Shown here piece after piece: positions 8,038 through 17,962 of a stretch of 64,000 bases of DNA. The DNA lies in assembly GCA_036504815.1 (NCBI GenBank), contig DASXUN010000012.1:124001-188000 (forward strand), in the 5' to 3' direction. Below the pieces are notes generated by a model. That model was given only the letters and a program-made list of their open reading frames with translations, searched no databases and was not told the DNA's origin. A program made the translations under genes and the position numbers. The DNA comes from Gemmatimonadaceae bacterium (GTDB lineage Bacteria > Gemmatimonadota > Gemmatimonadetes > Gemmatimonadales > Gemmatimonadaceae). How positions within the stretch are numbered: position 1 is the stretch's first letter; every line of letters begins with the position of its first letter.

Positions 8038-9113
8038 CACTCGACCTGTCCCTCCTCCCCGACGGCGGGATGCCGTGGATCACGGCCTCGGGGCCGCACG
8101 CGGACATCGTGCTGTCCTCGCGGGTCCGCCTGGCGCGGAACGTCGCCGGGTTCCCGTTCAGTCCCCGGGCCGGCGACAGCGACCGGCTGCGCGTGCTGCA
8201 GCAGGTGCGCGATGCCGCGTCGCATTCGGCGCTGCTGGCACAGTCCGTCCTGGTTCGGGTGGACGAGATGACGGCCAACGAACGCCGCTTGCTGCACGAG
8301 CGGCATCTGGTGAGCCGCGAGCTCGCGGAGCTCGATGCGGCGACGGCGCGGCTCGGGGCGGCGGTGCTGGTGGGGGACGAGGCGGCGCTGATGGTGAACG
8401 AGGAAGACCATTTGCGACTGCAGGTCTTCCGGTCGGGGTTCGACATCAGCGGGGCGTGGGAACGGGCCGCCCGGCTGGAACGTGAACTGGGCGAGCGGCT
8501 GCCGCTGGCCTTCCACCATGAGTTCGGCTTCCTGACGTCGTGCCCGACGAACGTGGGGACGGGACTTCGCGCCTCGGTCCTGGTGCACCTGCCCGGCCTG
8601 GTGTTGACGCAGGAGATCGGCAAGGTCCTCACCGGCCTCCAGCAGATGGGACTGACCTACCGCGGGCTGTACGGCGAGGGGAGCGAGGTCGTGGGGAACT
8701 TCTTCCAGATCTCCAACCAGACGACCCTGGGACGGACCGAGGACGAGCTCTGTGACCACCTGTCGCGGGTGGTGGCCCACGTGATTTCGCGCGAGTCGGA
8801 GGCCCGCCGTGTCCTGACTCGGGACGCCGGTTATATTATCGAAGACAAGCTGTGGCGGGCCTACGGGACGCTGCGGTACGCGCGCAGCCTGGGCGCCGAC
8901 GAGGCGATGAACCTCCTCAGCGGTGTTCGGCTGGCCGTCGGCATGTTCCTGCTGGGCGGACTGAGTGTGTACACGCTGAACAAGCTGCTGGTGTTCAGCC
9001 AGACGGCGCACCTCTCGCTGGCGGAGGGGCGGCCGCTGACGGAAATCGAGGCCAATCTCGCCCGGGCACGCTACGTGCGCGGCGTGCTGGCCGCGGAAGC
9101 GGGCGGGGCATGA
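8034..9113 (+). CDS. mcsB: Protein-arginine kinase McsB
   Basis: Phosphorylates arginines on damaged proteins, marking them for ClpC-ClpP. 359 residues from GTG 8034. This start gives 23 residues before DIVLSSRVRLARN, as in the family; an ATG at 8070 would shorten the N-terminus. Guanido-kinase signatures are present: DIVLSSR near residue 24, NEEDHLRLQ, and SCPTNVGTGLRASV. The C-terminal domain (about 260-359) has the expected MNLLSGVRLAVGMFL region. Transcribed between mcsA and clpC, which strengthens the call. Confidence 0.93.
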   Translation: MTLDLSLLPDGGMPWITASGPHADIVLSSRVRLARNVAGFPFSPRAGDSDRLRVLQQVRDAASHSALLAQSVLVRVDEMTANERRLLHERHLVSRELAELDAATARLGAAVLVGDEAALMVNEEDHLRLQVFRSGFDISGAWERAARLERELGERLPLAFHHEFGFLTSCPTNVGTGLRASVLVHLPGLVLTQEIGKVLTGLQQMGLTYRGLYGEGSEVVGNFFQISNQTTLGRTEDELCDHLSRVVAHVISRESEARRVLTRDAGYIIEDKLWRAYGTLRYARSLGADEAMNLLSGVRLAVGMFLLGGLSVYTLNKLLVFSQTAHLSLAEGRPLTEIEANLARARYVRGVLAAEAGGA

Positions 9114-9141
9114 CGCCAGCGCCCGGGACGACGGGGACACG

Positions 9142-11646
9142 ATGAACGGCTACAACTTCACCGAACGCGTGCGCAAGGTGCTGGCGATGGCTCGGGAGGA
9201 GGCGGCCCGCCTCCACCACGAGTACGTCGGCACGGAGCACATCCTGCTCGGGCTTATCCGCGAGGGCGAAGGGGTGGCGGCCGCCGTGCTGCAGCACCTC
9301 AACGTCGAACTCGATGAGATCCAGCAGAAGATCGAGGAAACGGTGAAGAAGGGGAAGGCGGCGCAGGCCACCGGTCCCGACTTGCCGTACACGTCGCGCG
9401 CCAAGAAGGTGCTGGAGCTCGCCATGGGCGAGGCCCGCGAGCTGGGGCACTCCTATGTGGGGACCGAGCACCTGCTGCTGGGCTTGCTCCGGGAAGAGAA
9501 GGGGATCGCCGCGCAGGTCCTGGCCGACGCCAACGTGTCGCTCGAGGCCGCCCGCGCCGAGACGCTGCGCCTGCTCGGCGGCAGCGAGACTCCGCAGGGC
9601 GGCGCCCAGCCGGCCCCGGGCGTGGCGCCGCAGCCCGCGCCGGGGGCACCGGGCGGAAAGGGCGAGAAGAAGTCCAAGACGCCCGCGCTGGACCATTTCT
9701 GCCGCGACCTGACGACGCTCGCGGCGGAGGGTCAGCTCGATCCGACCATCGGGCGCTTCAAGGAAATCGAGCGCGTCATGGAAGTCCTCACGCGCCGCAA
9801 GAAGAACAACCCGGTGCTCATCGGCGAGCCGGGCGTCGGCAAGACGGCCATCGTCGAGGGGCTCGCGCAGCTCATCGCGAACGGCGAATCCCCGGACTCG
9901 CTGCGCGAGCACCGCGTGCTCTCGCTCGACATGGCGGCGGTGATCGCCGGAACCAAGTATCGCGGCCAGTTCGAGGAGCGGCTGAAGGCGGTGATGAACG
10001 AGATCGCCCTGAACAAGCAGGTGATCCTCTTCATCGACGAGCTGCACACGCTGGTTGGCGCGGGCGCCGCGGAAGGCGCGATCGACGCCAGCAACATGCT
10101 CAAGCCCGCGCTGGCGCGCGGCGAGCTGCAGTGCGTCGGCGCCTCGACGCTCAACGAATACCGCAAGTACATCGAGAAGGACGGCGCGCTCGAGCGTCGC
10201 TTCCAGACCGTGGTGGTCGAGCCGCCTTCCATCGAGGAGACGGTCGAGATTCTCAAGGGACTGCGGAAGCGCTACGAGGATCACCACCGCGTGACGATCC
10301 CCGACGAGACGCTCGTGGTGGCGGCCAAGCTGAGCGAACGGTACATCACCGACCGCTTCCTCCCCGACAAGGCGATCGACGTGATCGACGAGGCGGGGGC
10401 GCGGGCGCGCCTCGCGGCGCAGGTGCCGCCGCCGGAGGTGGCGGAGCTCAAGGGCAAGCTGGAGCAGGTGAACACCGAGAAGGACGCAGCGGTGCGCGAC
10501 CAGAACTTCGAGCGCGCCGCGGCGCTGCGCGACAGCGAGCGCGAACTGCAGGGCGAGATCCGCACGCGGCAGGAGGCGTGGGAGCAGCGCCGGCAGTCGT
10601 TCCGGCCGGTGCTCGGCGAGGAGGAGATCGCCTTCATCGTCAGCCGGTGGACGGGGATCCCCGTCACGCGCCTGCAAGAGGCCGAGACGGCGCGCCTGCT
10701 GCGCATGGAGGAGGAGCTGCACCAGAGCGTGGTGGCGCAGGAGGACGCGATCAAGGCGATCGCGCGGTCCATCCGCCGCAGCCGCGCGGGGCTCAAGGAC
10801 CCGAAGCGCCCGATCGGCTCGTTCATCTTCTGCGGCCCGACCGGGGTGGGCAAGACGGAGCTGGCCCGGGCGCTCGCGAAGTTCCTGTTCGCCGACGTGT
10901 CGGCGCTGATTCGCGTGGACATGTCGGAGTACATGGAGAAGTTCTCGGTGTCGCGGCTGATCGGCGCACCGCCGGGCTACGTGGGCTACGAGGATTCGGG
11001 GGCGCTCACCAAGGCCGTGCGGCGGAAGCCGTATAGCGTGGTGCTGCTCGACGAGATCGAGAAGGCGCACCCGGACGTGTTCAACATCCTCCTGCAGGTC
11101 CTCGATGAGGGGCACCTGACGGACAACTACGGGCGCGTGATCGACTTCAAGAACACGGTCGTCATCATGACGTCGAACGTCGGGGCCAAGGACATCACCA
11201 AGAGCCGGACGGTGGGCTTCGGCAGCGCCGACGGGCCGTCCCGTTTCGAGAAGATGGCGGAGAAGGTGCGCGAGGAGCTGCAGAACACCTTCAACCCCGA
11301 GTTCCTGAACCGGCTGGACGACACCATCGTCTTCCACCCGCTGCAGCGGGAGCACATCGCCCAGATCGTCGGCATCCTGCTGCGGGACGTGCAGAAGCGC
11401 CTGTCCGAGGAGGAGCTGGTGATGAAGCTCTCGGACGCCGCGCTCGACTTCCTGGTCAAGCACGGCTACGACGAGGCGTACGGCGCCCGTCCGCTCAAGC
11501 GGGCCATCCAGCGTTATATCGAGGACCCCCTGTCGGAGAAGATCCTGCTGGCCGAGTTCTCGCGAGGCGACGAAATCGAGGTGGACGTGGCCGTGGATGG
11601 CACGCGACTCGAGTTTCGGGTCCCCGCAAGCACCCCGAAGGCGTAG
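9142..11646 (+). CDS. clpC: ClpC-type AAA+ unfoldase
   Basis: Hexameric unfoldase feeding ClpP; in McsB-containing bacteria its N-domain reads phosphoarginine. 834 residues: two Clp-N repeats (about 4-145, each with YVGTEH(I/L)LLGL), a Pro/Gly-rich linker, NBD1 with Walker A GEPGVGKT near 228, a middle domain with a UVR-like segment (about 440-480), and NBD2 with Walker A GPTGVGKT near 565. The middle domain is short, so this is ClpC and not ClpB. The ATG lies 28 bases after mcsB with a GGGGAC stretch upstream. A hairpin with a T-rich tail follows the stop. Confidence 0.95.
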   Translation: MNGYNFTERVRKVLAMAREEAARLHHEYVGTEHILLGLIREGEGVAAAVLQHLNVELDEIQQKIEETVKKGKAAQATGPDLPYTSRAKKVLELAMGEARELGHSYVGTEHLLLGLLREEKGIAAQVLADANVSLEAARAETLRLLGGSETPQGGAQPAPGVAPQPAPGAPGGKGEKKSKTPALDHFCRDLTTLAAEGQLDPTIGRFKEIERVMEVLTRRKKNNPVLIGEPGVGKTAIVEGLAQLIANGESPDSLREHRVLSLDMAAVIAGTKYRGQFEERLKAVMNEIALNKQVILFIDELHTLVGAGAAEGAIDASNMLKPALARGELQCVGASTLNEYRKYIEKDGALERRFQTVVVEPPSIEETVEILKGLRKRYEDHHRVTIPDETLVVAAKLSERYITDRFLPDKAIDVIDEAGARARLAAQVPPPEVAELKGKLEQVNTEKDAAVRDQNFERAAALRDSERELQGEIRTRQEAWEQRRQSFRPVLGEEEIAFIVSRWTGIPVTRLQEAETARLLRMEEELHQSVVAQEDAIKAIARSIRRSRAGLKDPKRPIGSFIFCGPTGVGKTELARALAKFLFADVSALIRVDMSEYMEKFSVSRLIGAPPGYVGYEDSGALTKAVRRKPYSVVLLDEIEKAHPDVFNILLQVLDEGHLTDNYGRVIDFKNTVVIMTSNVGAKDITKSRTVGFGSADGPSRFEKMAEKVREELQNTFNPEFLNRLDDTIVFHPLQREHIAQIVGILLRDVQKRLSEEELVMKLSDAALDFLVKHGYDEAYGARPLKRAIQRYIEDPLSEKILLAEFSRGDEIEVDVAVDGTRLEFRVPASTPKA

Positions 11647-11658
11647 CGGGAACCTGAG

Positions 11659-11708
11659 GAGGCTGGGCGGGTTGCAACTGCAATCCACCCGGCCTCTTAG
11701 TGTATATT
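11659..11708 (+). terminator. Terminator after clpC
   Basis: Near-perfect inverted repeat, 11659-11676 with 11679-11696 (18 pairs, one mismatch and two G-U), followed by TTAGTGTATATTT. The stem plus T-rich tail fits an intrinsic terminator for the prfB-to-clpC run. Its tail contains the TATATT box (11703-11708) proposed as the -10 element of bamA. Confidence 0.65.
11703..11708 (+). promoter_or_regulatory. Putative -10 box of the bamA-lpx operon
   Basis: TATATT at 11703-11708, preceded by TG, would start RNA near 11715, only about three bases before the ATG at 11718. No good -35 box lies at 17 bases (TGCAAT at 18 is weak). If correct, the bamA message is almost leaderless. Confidence 0.45.
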
Positions 11709-11717
11709 TCCCTACTT

Positions 11718-14147
11718 ATGCTCCGATCGATGTATTCCGCCCTGGCGCTGGTGGTCCTGGCGGGCCCCCTCGCGCTGGCCGCCCAGCAACCCGATGATGC
11801 CCGGTGCCAGACACCGGACACGATTGCCGTCTCCGGCAACAAACGTGTCCCGGCGTCGACCATCCTGTCCGACGCGGGCCTGAAGGCCAAGACGGCGCTG
11901 AACTACCCTTCGCTGCAGCGGGCGATTCGCGGCGTTTTCGAGAGCGGGCAGTTCGATGACGTCCAGTTGGCGTGCCTCCTGTCACCCGACGGCCAGCAGG
12001 CGACGCTCGTCATCAAGGTGGTCGAGCGTCCCGTGCTCTCGGACGTGGACGTGACGGGACCCGAGGTGGTCTCGCTCCGCACGGTCCGTGACCGGGTGGA
12101 CCTCCTGGTCGGGCGCCCGGTGGACCCGGCGCAGGTGGCGCTGGCCATCACCCGCATTGATTCGCTCTACCAGGCCAACGGCTTCTACCTGGCGCAGATC
12201 AAGCCGGAAACGACGGTGGTCGGCGATCGCGTCAAGCTGCTCTTCCGCGTGGACGAGGGGCGCCGGCTCGCGATCTCGGGCGTGAACGTCATCGGCAACT
12301 CGCTCGTTCCGTCCAAGTCGATCGTGAAGGCGATGAAGACGCGCCCGGAGAGTTTTCTCTGGTGGAAGAAGGGCACGTTCGACGAGGACAAGTACGCCGG
12401 CGACCTCGGGGAGCGCATTCCGACGCTGTTCGCCAAGCAGGGGTTCGTCGACTTCCAGTTCCTGAAGGACACGCTCCTGATCGACCGCGCCCGCGGGAAG
12501 GGGCTGATCGAACTGACGGTCAATGAGGGGCGCCGGTACAACGTCGGCGCCTTCGCGGTGGACGGCAACAAGCACTTCTCCACCGAGGACATCCAGCGCG
12601 CGTATCCCTTCACCACCACGGCCGCGTCGCTGCCGCAGCGCGTGGTGGCGCTGGCGCGCCGCAAGAAGGTGGCGTCGAACCTGTTCGACCGGACGCAGTG
12701 GGACGACGCGACGCAGAAGGTGCGGACGATGTATTCCAACGAGGGGTACATCTACGCGCAGGTCCGTCCGGTCGCGGAGCCGGCGGCAACGGGCGCCGAT
12801 TCGGTGCCGAAGGTGAACCTGCGCTGGGAGATCAACGAGGGACAGCCCGCGATCATCAATCGCGTGGACATCCTTGGCAACGACTACACCAACGAGTCGT
12901 GCATCCGCGAACAGCTGTTCGTGATTCCGGGCGACGTCTTCAACCAGGACCGGTTGATCCGCTCGTACCAGAGCCTGGGCAACATGGGCTTCTTCGAGAC
13001 GCCCATCGCGCCGCCCGACACGCGCCCGGCGAACGAGGCCGGTGACGTGGACGTGATCTTCCGCGTGAAGGAGAAGCGCACCGGCAACATCAACTTCGGC
13101 GCGTCCATGGGGCAGGGCACGGGGATCGGCGGCTTCATCGGCCTCGAGCAGCCCAACCTGTGGGGCAACTGCAAGCGCGGGTCGGTGCAGTGGCAGTACG
13201 GCCGCTACATCAACGACTTCAACCTGAGCTACACCGACCCGGCAATTCGCAAGAGCCGCATTTCGGGGACGGTCACCGCGTACAACTCGCAGGCGCGCTA
13301 CCAGATTGCCGACCTCGGCCGTTCGATCCGCACCGGCGCGAGCCTCCAGGTCGGTTTCCCGCTGCCGAACTCGCGGTTCACGCGCCTCTTCGTGTCGTAC
13401 GGCGCCGAAGGCGTGAAATTCGGCAGCGGCGGCCTGCTGGGCTCGGTGGCCTCGACGACCGCCTGCACGCGCTGCTTCCGGTCCAACATGGGCCTCACGC
13501 TGCAGCGCGACACGCGCGTCGACCTGCCCTTTGCGACGCAGGGGAGCATGCAGAGCGTCAAGGCCGACTTCAACGGCGGCATCCTCGGCGGCACGTCCAA
13601 CTTCCAGCGTTACTACACCGAAATGCGCGCGCACGCGCTGCTCGCGGAGATCGGCGGCAAGAAGATGGGGGCGAACCCGCTGAAGCTGACCGTCGGACTG
13701 ACGACCAAGACGGGCGCCGTCTTCGGCGACCCGGGGGCGTTCTTCTACTCCCAGTCCTTCTCGCTGGGCGGCGTGCAGTTCGGCGAGATGCTGCGCGGCT
13801 ATCCGGAGTTCTCGGTGACCCCCCGCGGCTTCTCGGGGTCGACGGGGACGTACAACGCGCAGCGCTCGTCGTTCGGCAACGCCTTCTTCACGACGACGGC
13901 GGAAGTCGGCCTGCGCGTGAGCCAGCAGCTCTACATCAACCTGTTCTACGACGCGGGCAACATCTGGAATCATCCCCGCGAAATCGACCCGTCCCGCCTG
14001 TACCGGGGCGCGGGTCTCGGCGCCTCCGTCGTGACGCCGCTCGGGCCTCTCGGCCTGGACTGGGCCTACGGCTTCGACCGCACCGACATCTTCGGGCGGC
14101 CGGATCCCAAGTTCCAGCTGCACTTCCGCCTCGGCCAGTTCTTCTAA
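11718..14147 (+). CDS. bamA: Outer-membrane protein assembly factor BamA
   Basis: Inserts beta-barrel proteins into the outer membrane. 809 residues from ATG 11718 with a signal peptide MLRSMYSALALVVLAGPLALA ending near AAQ; a GTG at 11700 and an ATG at 11730 are in-frame alternatives. Five POTRA-like repeats span about residues 30-415 (for example VSGNKRVPASTI, ISGVNVIGNSLV, VGAFAVDGNKHF, INRVDILGNDY). A C-terminal surface-antigen barrel follows, ending FQLHFRLGQFF with the terminal Phe recognised during barrel folding. First gene of the envelope operon; skp follows after 15 bases. Confidence 0.95.
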   Translation: MLRSMYSALALVVLAGPLALAAQQPDDARCQTPDTIAVSGNKRVPASTILSDAGLKAKTALNYPSLQRAIRGVFESGQFDDVQLACLLSPDGQQATLVIKVVERPVLSDVDVTGPEVVSLRTVRDRVDLLVGRPVDPAQVALAITRIDSLYQANGFYLAQIKPETTVVGDRVKLLFRVDEGRRLAISGVNVIGNSLVPSKSIVKAMKTRPESFLWWKKGTFDEDKYAGDLGERIPTLFAKQGFVDFQFLKDTLLIDRARGKGLIELTVNEGRRYNVGAFAVDGNKHFSTEDIQRAYPFTTTAASLPQRVVALARRKKVASNLFDRTQWDDATQKVRTMYSNEGYIYAQVRPVAEPAATGADSVPKVNLRWEINEGQPAIINRVDILGNDYTNESCIREQLFVIPGDVFNQDRLIRSYQSLGNMGFFETPIAPPDTRPANEAGDVDVIFRVKEKRTGNINFGASMGQGTGIGGFIGLEQPNLWGNCKRGSVQWQYGRYINDFNLSYTDPAIRKSRISGTVTAYNSQARYQIADLGRSIRTGASLQVGFPLPNSRFTRLFVSYGAEGVKFGSGGLLGSVASTTACTRCFRSNMGLTLQRDTRVDLPFATQGSMQSVKADFNGGILGGTSNFQRYYTEMRAHALLAEIGGKKMGANPLKLTVGLTTKTGAVFGDPGAFFYSQSFSLGGVQFGEMLRGYPEFSVTPRGFSGSTGTYNAQRSSFGNAFFTTTAEVGLRVSQQLYINLFYDAGNIWNHPREIDPSRLYRGAGLGASVVTPLGPLGLDWAYGFDRTDIFGRPDPKFQLHFRLGQFF

Positions 14148-14162
14148 CACCTGGAGTTTGCA

Positions 14163-14840
14163 ATGCACGTCCGTGTACGCGCGCTGCTCAGCGCCATCGT
14201 TCCCCTCCTCCTCCTCCCCGCGGTGGCCATGTCGCAGGGGACCGCCGTGAAGGTCGCCTACGTCGACACGCGAGAACTGCTCGACAAGGCGCCCGGCCGG
14301 ACCGAAGCCGACGCGCAGTGGAAGAAGGAGGCGCAGGCCATGCAGGATCAGGTCACGCGCATGCAGGATTCGCTGCAGGCGATGATCGCCGCCTATCAGA
14401 AGGCGGAGGCGGGGCTGAGCCCGGCGGCGCGTGAGACGCGCCAGAAGGGCATTGGCGAGAAGGAGCAGGAGTACCAGACGCGCACGCAGGCGCTCGACCT
14501 CCAGGCGCAGCAGCGCCAGGCGCAGCTGCTGCAGCCGATCATCGAGCAGATCAAGGTCGCGCTCGAGGACATTCGCAAGGATGAAGGGCTGACCATGATC
14601 CTCGATGTCGGCAGCCAGGCCAACCCGATCGTCGCCATCGACAAGAACCTCAACATCACCGACAAGGTGCTGGTGAAGCTCCGGTCGATGCCGGTGCCGC
14701 AGGTGAGCGCCCCGACGACGACGCCGAAGCCGGCGACCCCGGCCGCGGCGCCCGCAACCAAGCCGCCCACGGCGGCACCGGCGGGTCCGGTGTCGGCGCC
14801 GGCCGGCGCGGCCAAGCCGAAGGTTCCGCCGGTCAACTGA
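14163..14840 (+). CDS. OmpH/Skp-like periplasmic chaperone
   Basis: 225 residues with a signal peptide (MHVRVRALLSAIVPLLLLPAVAMSQG) and an OmpH domain from about residue 28 (VKVAYVDTRELLDKAPG). A long coiled coil follows (about 50-150), then a conserved tail (LTMILDVGSQANPIVAIDKNLNITDKV). Skp holds unfolded outer-membrane proteins for BamA; the gene directly after bamA supports this. The last 45 residues are Pro/Ala-rich, an extension not found in E. coli Skp. TGGAG at about 14153 is the ribosome binding site. Confidence 0.88.
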   Translation: MHVRVRALLSAIVPLLLLPAVAMSQGTAVKVAYVDTRELLDKAPGRTEADAQWKKEAQAMQDQVTRMQDSLQAMIAAYQKAEAGLSPAARETRQKGIGEKEQEYQTRTQALDLQAQQRQAQLLQPIIEQIKVALEDIRKDEGLTMILDVGSQANPIVAIDKNLNITDKVLVKLRSMPVPQVSAPTTTPKPATPAAAPATKPPTAAPAGPVSAPAGAAKPKVPPVN

Positions 14841-14871
14841 CGCGATCGGAATCCCCACCCCGGAACGCCGC

Positions 14872-15924
14872 ATGACGCAGGAGCAATCCCCACTGACGAT
14901 GACCGCCGCCCAGCTCGCTGAGGCGACGGGCGGCCGGCTCGTCGGTGATGCGGCGGCGACGGTGCGCTCCATCGCGCCGCTCGATCGTGCCGGGCCCGAG
15001 GATCTGAGCTTTCTCGCCTTCCTCAAGTACGCGCCGATGCTGGCCACGAGCGGCGCCGGCGTGGTGCTGGTGGCGCCCGACCTGCAGGACACTCCGGGGA
15101 CGCCGCGCGCCCGCGTGATCGTGGCCCAGCCGCACGAGGCGATGCTCCGGCTGATTCCGCGCTTCTACCGGGCGGCGGTGCGAACCCCGGGCATTCATCC
15201 GTCGGCGCATGTGGGGCGCGGCGCCGCGCTCGGCCGGGATGTCTGCATCGATGCCGGCGCCGTGGTCGAGGACGGCGCCCGCATCGGCGATCGCACCTGG
15301 ATCGGCGCGCACTCGGTGGTGGGCGCCGGCGCGACGCTCGGGGATGATTGCCAGCTCCACCCGCAGGTCACCGTCTATCCGAACAGCCAGATCGGGCACC
15401 GGGTGATCCTCCACTCGGGCGCGCGGATCGGCAGCGACGGCTTCGGCTACGTCTCGCACACGGTGGACGGGCAGTTCACGCACCAGAAGATCCCGCACAT
15501 CGGACGCGCGATCATCGGGGATGACGTGGAGATCGGCGCCAACAGCGCAGTCGACCGCGGCAGCGTGGACGACACCGTGGTCGGGGCCGGCACCAAGATC
15601 GACAACCTCGTGCACATTGGACACAATGCCCGCGTCGGGCGGCTCTGCCTGCTCATTGCGCAGTGCGGCGTCAGCGGGAGCGCGCGCATCGAGGACGGCG
15701 TGGTGCTCGCCGGCCAGGTCGGCGTGAGCGGGCATCTCACGATCGGCGCCGGCGCGAAGGTTGGCGCGCAGGGCGGCGTGATCAGCGACATTCCGCCGGG
15801 TGAGTCGTGGTCGGGGTATCCGGCGCGTCCGCACCGGGAGTCGCTGCGCGCGACGGCCGCGCTCTTCAAGCTGGCCGGCATGATCAAGCGCCTCGAACGG
15901 CTGCTCGAACGGGACGGGCAGTGA
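14872..15924 (+). CDS. lpxD: UDP-3-O-(acyl)glucosamine N-acyltransferase
   Basis: Third step of lipid A synthesis: transfers a hydroxyacyl chain from ACP to the 2-amino group. 350 residues from ATG 14872. The N-terminal uridine-binding domain is at about 10-110 (TAAQLAEATGGRLVGD) and is followed by left-handed beta-helix hexapeptide repeats (about 110-320). The catalytic His lies in DNLVHIGHNARVG (about 246-258). A C-terminal helix ends in RLLERDGQ. The stop overlaps the GTG of the lpxC-fabZ fusion by 4 bases. Confidence 0.95.
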   Translation: MTQEQSPLTMTAAQLAEATGGRLVGDAAATVRSIAPLDRAGPEDLSFLAFLKYAPMLATSGAGVVLVAPDLQDTPGTPRARVIVAQPHEAMLRLIPRFYRAAVRTPGIHPSAHVGRGAALGRDVCIDAGAVVEDGARIGDRTWIGAHSVVGAGATLGDDCQLHPQVTVYPNSQIGHRVILHSGARIGSDGFGYVSHTVDGQFTHQKIPHIGRAIIGDDVEIGANSAVDRGSVDDTVVGAGTKIDNLVHIGHNARVGRLCLLIAQCGVSGSARIEDGVVLAGQVGVSGHLTIGAGAKVGAQGGVISDIPPGESWSGYPARPHRESLRATAALFKLAGMIKRLERLLERDGQ

Positions 15925-17189
15925 GCGGTCGGCGCACGATTGCGCGCGCCGTGTCGGTGTCCGGCGTCGGCCTGCATCTCGGAAAGCCATGCCGTCTCTC
16001 GTTCGAGCCTGCCAAGGCCGGCGTGGGGATCCGGTTTCGCCGCGTCGACCTTGCCGGCGCCCCCGAAACGCAGGCCCACGCGGACACGGCGGAACTCGCC
16101 GAACGGCGCACCCAACTCGGCACGGGCGATTCGGCGTTGCACACCGTGGAGCACGTGCTGGCCGCAGTCGCGGGCGCGGGCGTCGACGACGTGCTGATCG
16201 CCATGGATGCGCCCGAGCCGCCCATCCTCGATGGCAGTTCGCGGCCGTTTCTCGAGGCGCTGCAGCATGCGGGTTTCGTCGAGCAGGCCGGCACGGTCGA
16301 GTACCTGAAAGTCAGCCGCCCGGTGCGCGTGGTGGACGGCCAGTCCGTGTACGAGGCGCACCCCGCCGACGGGCTGACGCTGGACGTGGAGATCGAGTTT
16401 CCGCATCCTCTCGTGGGCACGCAGCGGGGGACGTGGGTCGTGACCCCGGCGACCTTCCAGCATGAACTGGCGGGCGCCCGCACCTTCGGCTTCCTGCGGG
16501 AAGTGGAAGCGTTGCGGGCCAAGGGGCTCATCCAGGGTGCGACGGTCGAGAATGCCGTCGTGCTGGACGAGACGGGCGTGGTGGGAACGACGCTGCGGTG
16601 GCCGGATGAGTTCGTCCGGCACAAGGCGATGGATTTCGTGGGTGATCTGGCGCTGGCCGGCAAGCGGGTGCAGGCACGCATCACGGCGACCAGGCCCAGC
16701 CATCGCGGAACAGTCTTGCTGGTGCGGGCGCTACTGGCGCAGGCCCGGCGGGAGGCACAGGTGCTCGGAATTGAAGAGATCATGAAGGTGCTGCCGCATC
16801 GCTATCCCTTCCTGCTCGTGGACCGCGTCCTCGAGCTGGATGAGAAACGCATTGTCGGCCTCAAGAACGTCACCATCAACGAACCCTTCTTCCAGGGGCA
16901 TTTCCCCGGCCACCCCATCATGCCCGGCGTGTTGATCGTCGAGGCGATGGCGCAGGTCGGCGGCATGCTGCTGATGGGCACCGTGGAGGATCCGGACAAG
17001 AAGGTCGTGTACTTCATGTCGCTCGACAACGTGAAATTCCGCAAGCCGGTGAAGCCCGGCGACCAGCTCCGCTTCGAATTGGAGATGAAGCAGGTGCGCG
17101 GGATGATCTGCCGCATGCAGGGTGTGGCAAAAGTTGACGGCGAAGTCGTTTGCGAGGCCGAGATGGCCGCCATGGTGAGGGATCGATGA
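15921..17189 (+). CDS. LpxC-FabZ fusion (deacetylase and hydroxyacyl-ACP dehydratase)
   Basis: One 422-residue protein joining two enzymes. Residues 1-280 are LpxC, the zinc deacetylase that commits UDP-acyl-GlcNAc to lipid A: HTVEH with His74 and His78, and HKAMDFVGD at about 234-242 supply zinc and catalytic residues. Residues about 284-422 are Fab[10 protein letters not shown] with catalytic His near 293 and [11 protein letters not shown] with Glu near 340. Both domains look intact. Such fusions are known in Bacteroidota and relatives. Start GTG 15921 overlaps lpxD; the stop overlaps lpxA by 4 bases. The fusion couples the lipid A and membrane fatty acid branches, which compete for hydroxyacyl-ACP. 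Confidence 0.95.
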   Translation: MSGRRTIARAVSVSGVGLHLGKPCRLSFEPAKAGVGIRFRRVDLAGAPETQAHADTAELAERRTQLGTGDSALHTVEHVLAAVAGAGVDDVLIAMDAPEPPILDGSSRPFLEALQHAGFVEQAGTVEYLKVSRPVRVVDGQSVYEAHPADGLTLDVEIEFPHPLVGTQRGTWVVTPATFQHELAGARTFGFLREVEALRAKGLIQGATVENAVVLDETGVVGTTLRWPDEFVRHKAMDFVGDLALAGKRVQARITATRPSHRGTVLLVRALLAQARREAQVLGIEEIMKVLPHRYPFLLVDRVLELDEKRIVGLKNVTINEPFFQGHFPGHPIMPGVLIVEAMAQVGGMLLMGTVEDPDKKVVYFMSLDNVKFRKPVKPGDQLRFELEMKQVRGMICRMQGVAKVDGEVVCEAEMAAMVRDR

Positions 17190-17962
17190 GCAATCGCATA
17201 CATCCGTCCGCCGTCATCGACGCGGACGCGCAGATCGGCGACAACGTGACCATCGGCGCGGGCGTGATCATTGGCCCGCACTGCACCGTAGGCGACGGCT
17301 GCGTGATCAGCACCCGGGCGGTGCTCGAGGAGTACGTCAAGCTCGGGACCGAGGTGAAGATCGGCGTCGGCAGCGTGCTCGGCGGCCTGCCCCAGGACCT
17401 CAAGTTCAAGGGTGAGGAGACGTGGGTGGAGGTGGGCGACCGAACGACGATTCGCGAATACACGACGATCAACCGCGGCACCTCGCAGTCGTTCCGGACG
17501 ACGGTCGGCAGCGACTGCTTCCTGATGACGTACGTGCATCTCGCGCACGACTGCCACGTCGGCAACGGCGTGATCATCTCCAACGGGACGCAGCTGGCCG
17601 GGCACGTGACGATCGAGGACAAGGCGATCGTCTCGGGACTCTGCGCCATCCACCAGTTCGGGAAGATCGGCCGCTACTGCTTCGTGGGCGGGATGTCGCG
17701 CGTCAACAAGGACGTGCCGCCGTACGTGAAGGCGGTGGGCAACCCGATCAAGCTGTACGGCCTCAACAGCATCGGGCTGCAGCGCAACGGGTTCACGCCC
17801 GAGACGATTGCCGAGCTGAAGAAGGCGTACCGGCTCTTCTTCCGGAGCGAACTGAACATTGCGCAGGCGCTCGAGACGGCGCGCCGCGAGCTGTCGATGA
17901 GCGCCGAGGTGAAGGCGTTCGTGGACTTCGTGGACGAGAGCCAGCGGGGCATCGTGGTATGA
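17186..17962 (+). CDS. lpxA: Acyl-ACP--UDP-GlcNAc O-acyltransferase
   Basis: First lipid A step. 258 residues of hexapeptide-repeat beta-helix followed by a helical C-terminus. The catalytic His is in [11 protein letters not shown] (His118/His121, matching E. coli His122/His125). [10 protein letters not shown] and [17 protein letters not shown] are typical LpxA segments. It starts at ATG 17186 inside the end of the lpxC-fabZ fusion and overlaps the following oxidoreductase by 4 bases. That neighbour raises the possibility that the acceptor sugar is a 3-amino GlcNAc (see findings). Confidence 0.95.
   Translation: MSNRIHPSAVIDADAQIGDNVTIGAGVIIGPHCTVGDGCVISTRAVLEEYVKLGTEVKIGVGSVLGGLPQDLKFKGEETWVEVGDRTTIREYTTINRGTSQSFRTTVGSDCFLMTYVHLAHDCHVGNGVIISNGTQLAGHVTIEDKAIVSGLCAIHQFGKIGRYCFVGGMSRVNKDVPPYVKAVGNPIKLYGLNSIGLQRNGFTPETIAELKKAYRLFFRSELNIAQALETARRELSMSAEVKAFVDFVDESQRGIVV

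Noticed and set aside
8995-11688. Minus-strand frame of 897 residues opposite clpC
   Set aside because: Pure antisense shadow of clpC; no recognisable motifs.
11982-15092. Minus-strand frame of 1036 residues opposite bamA, skp and lpxD
   Set aside because: Spans three genes with clear families on the other strand; composition is shadow-like.
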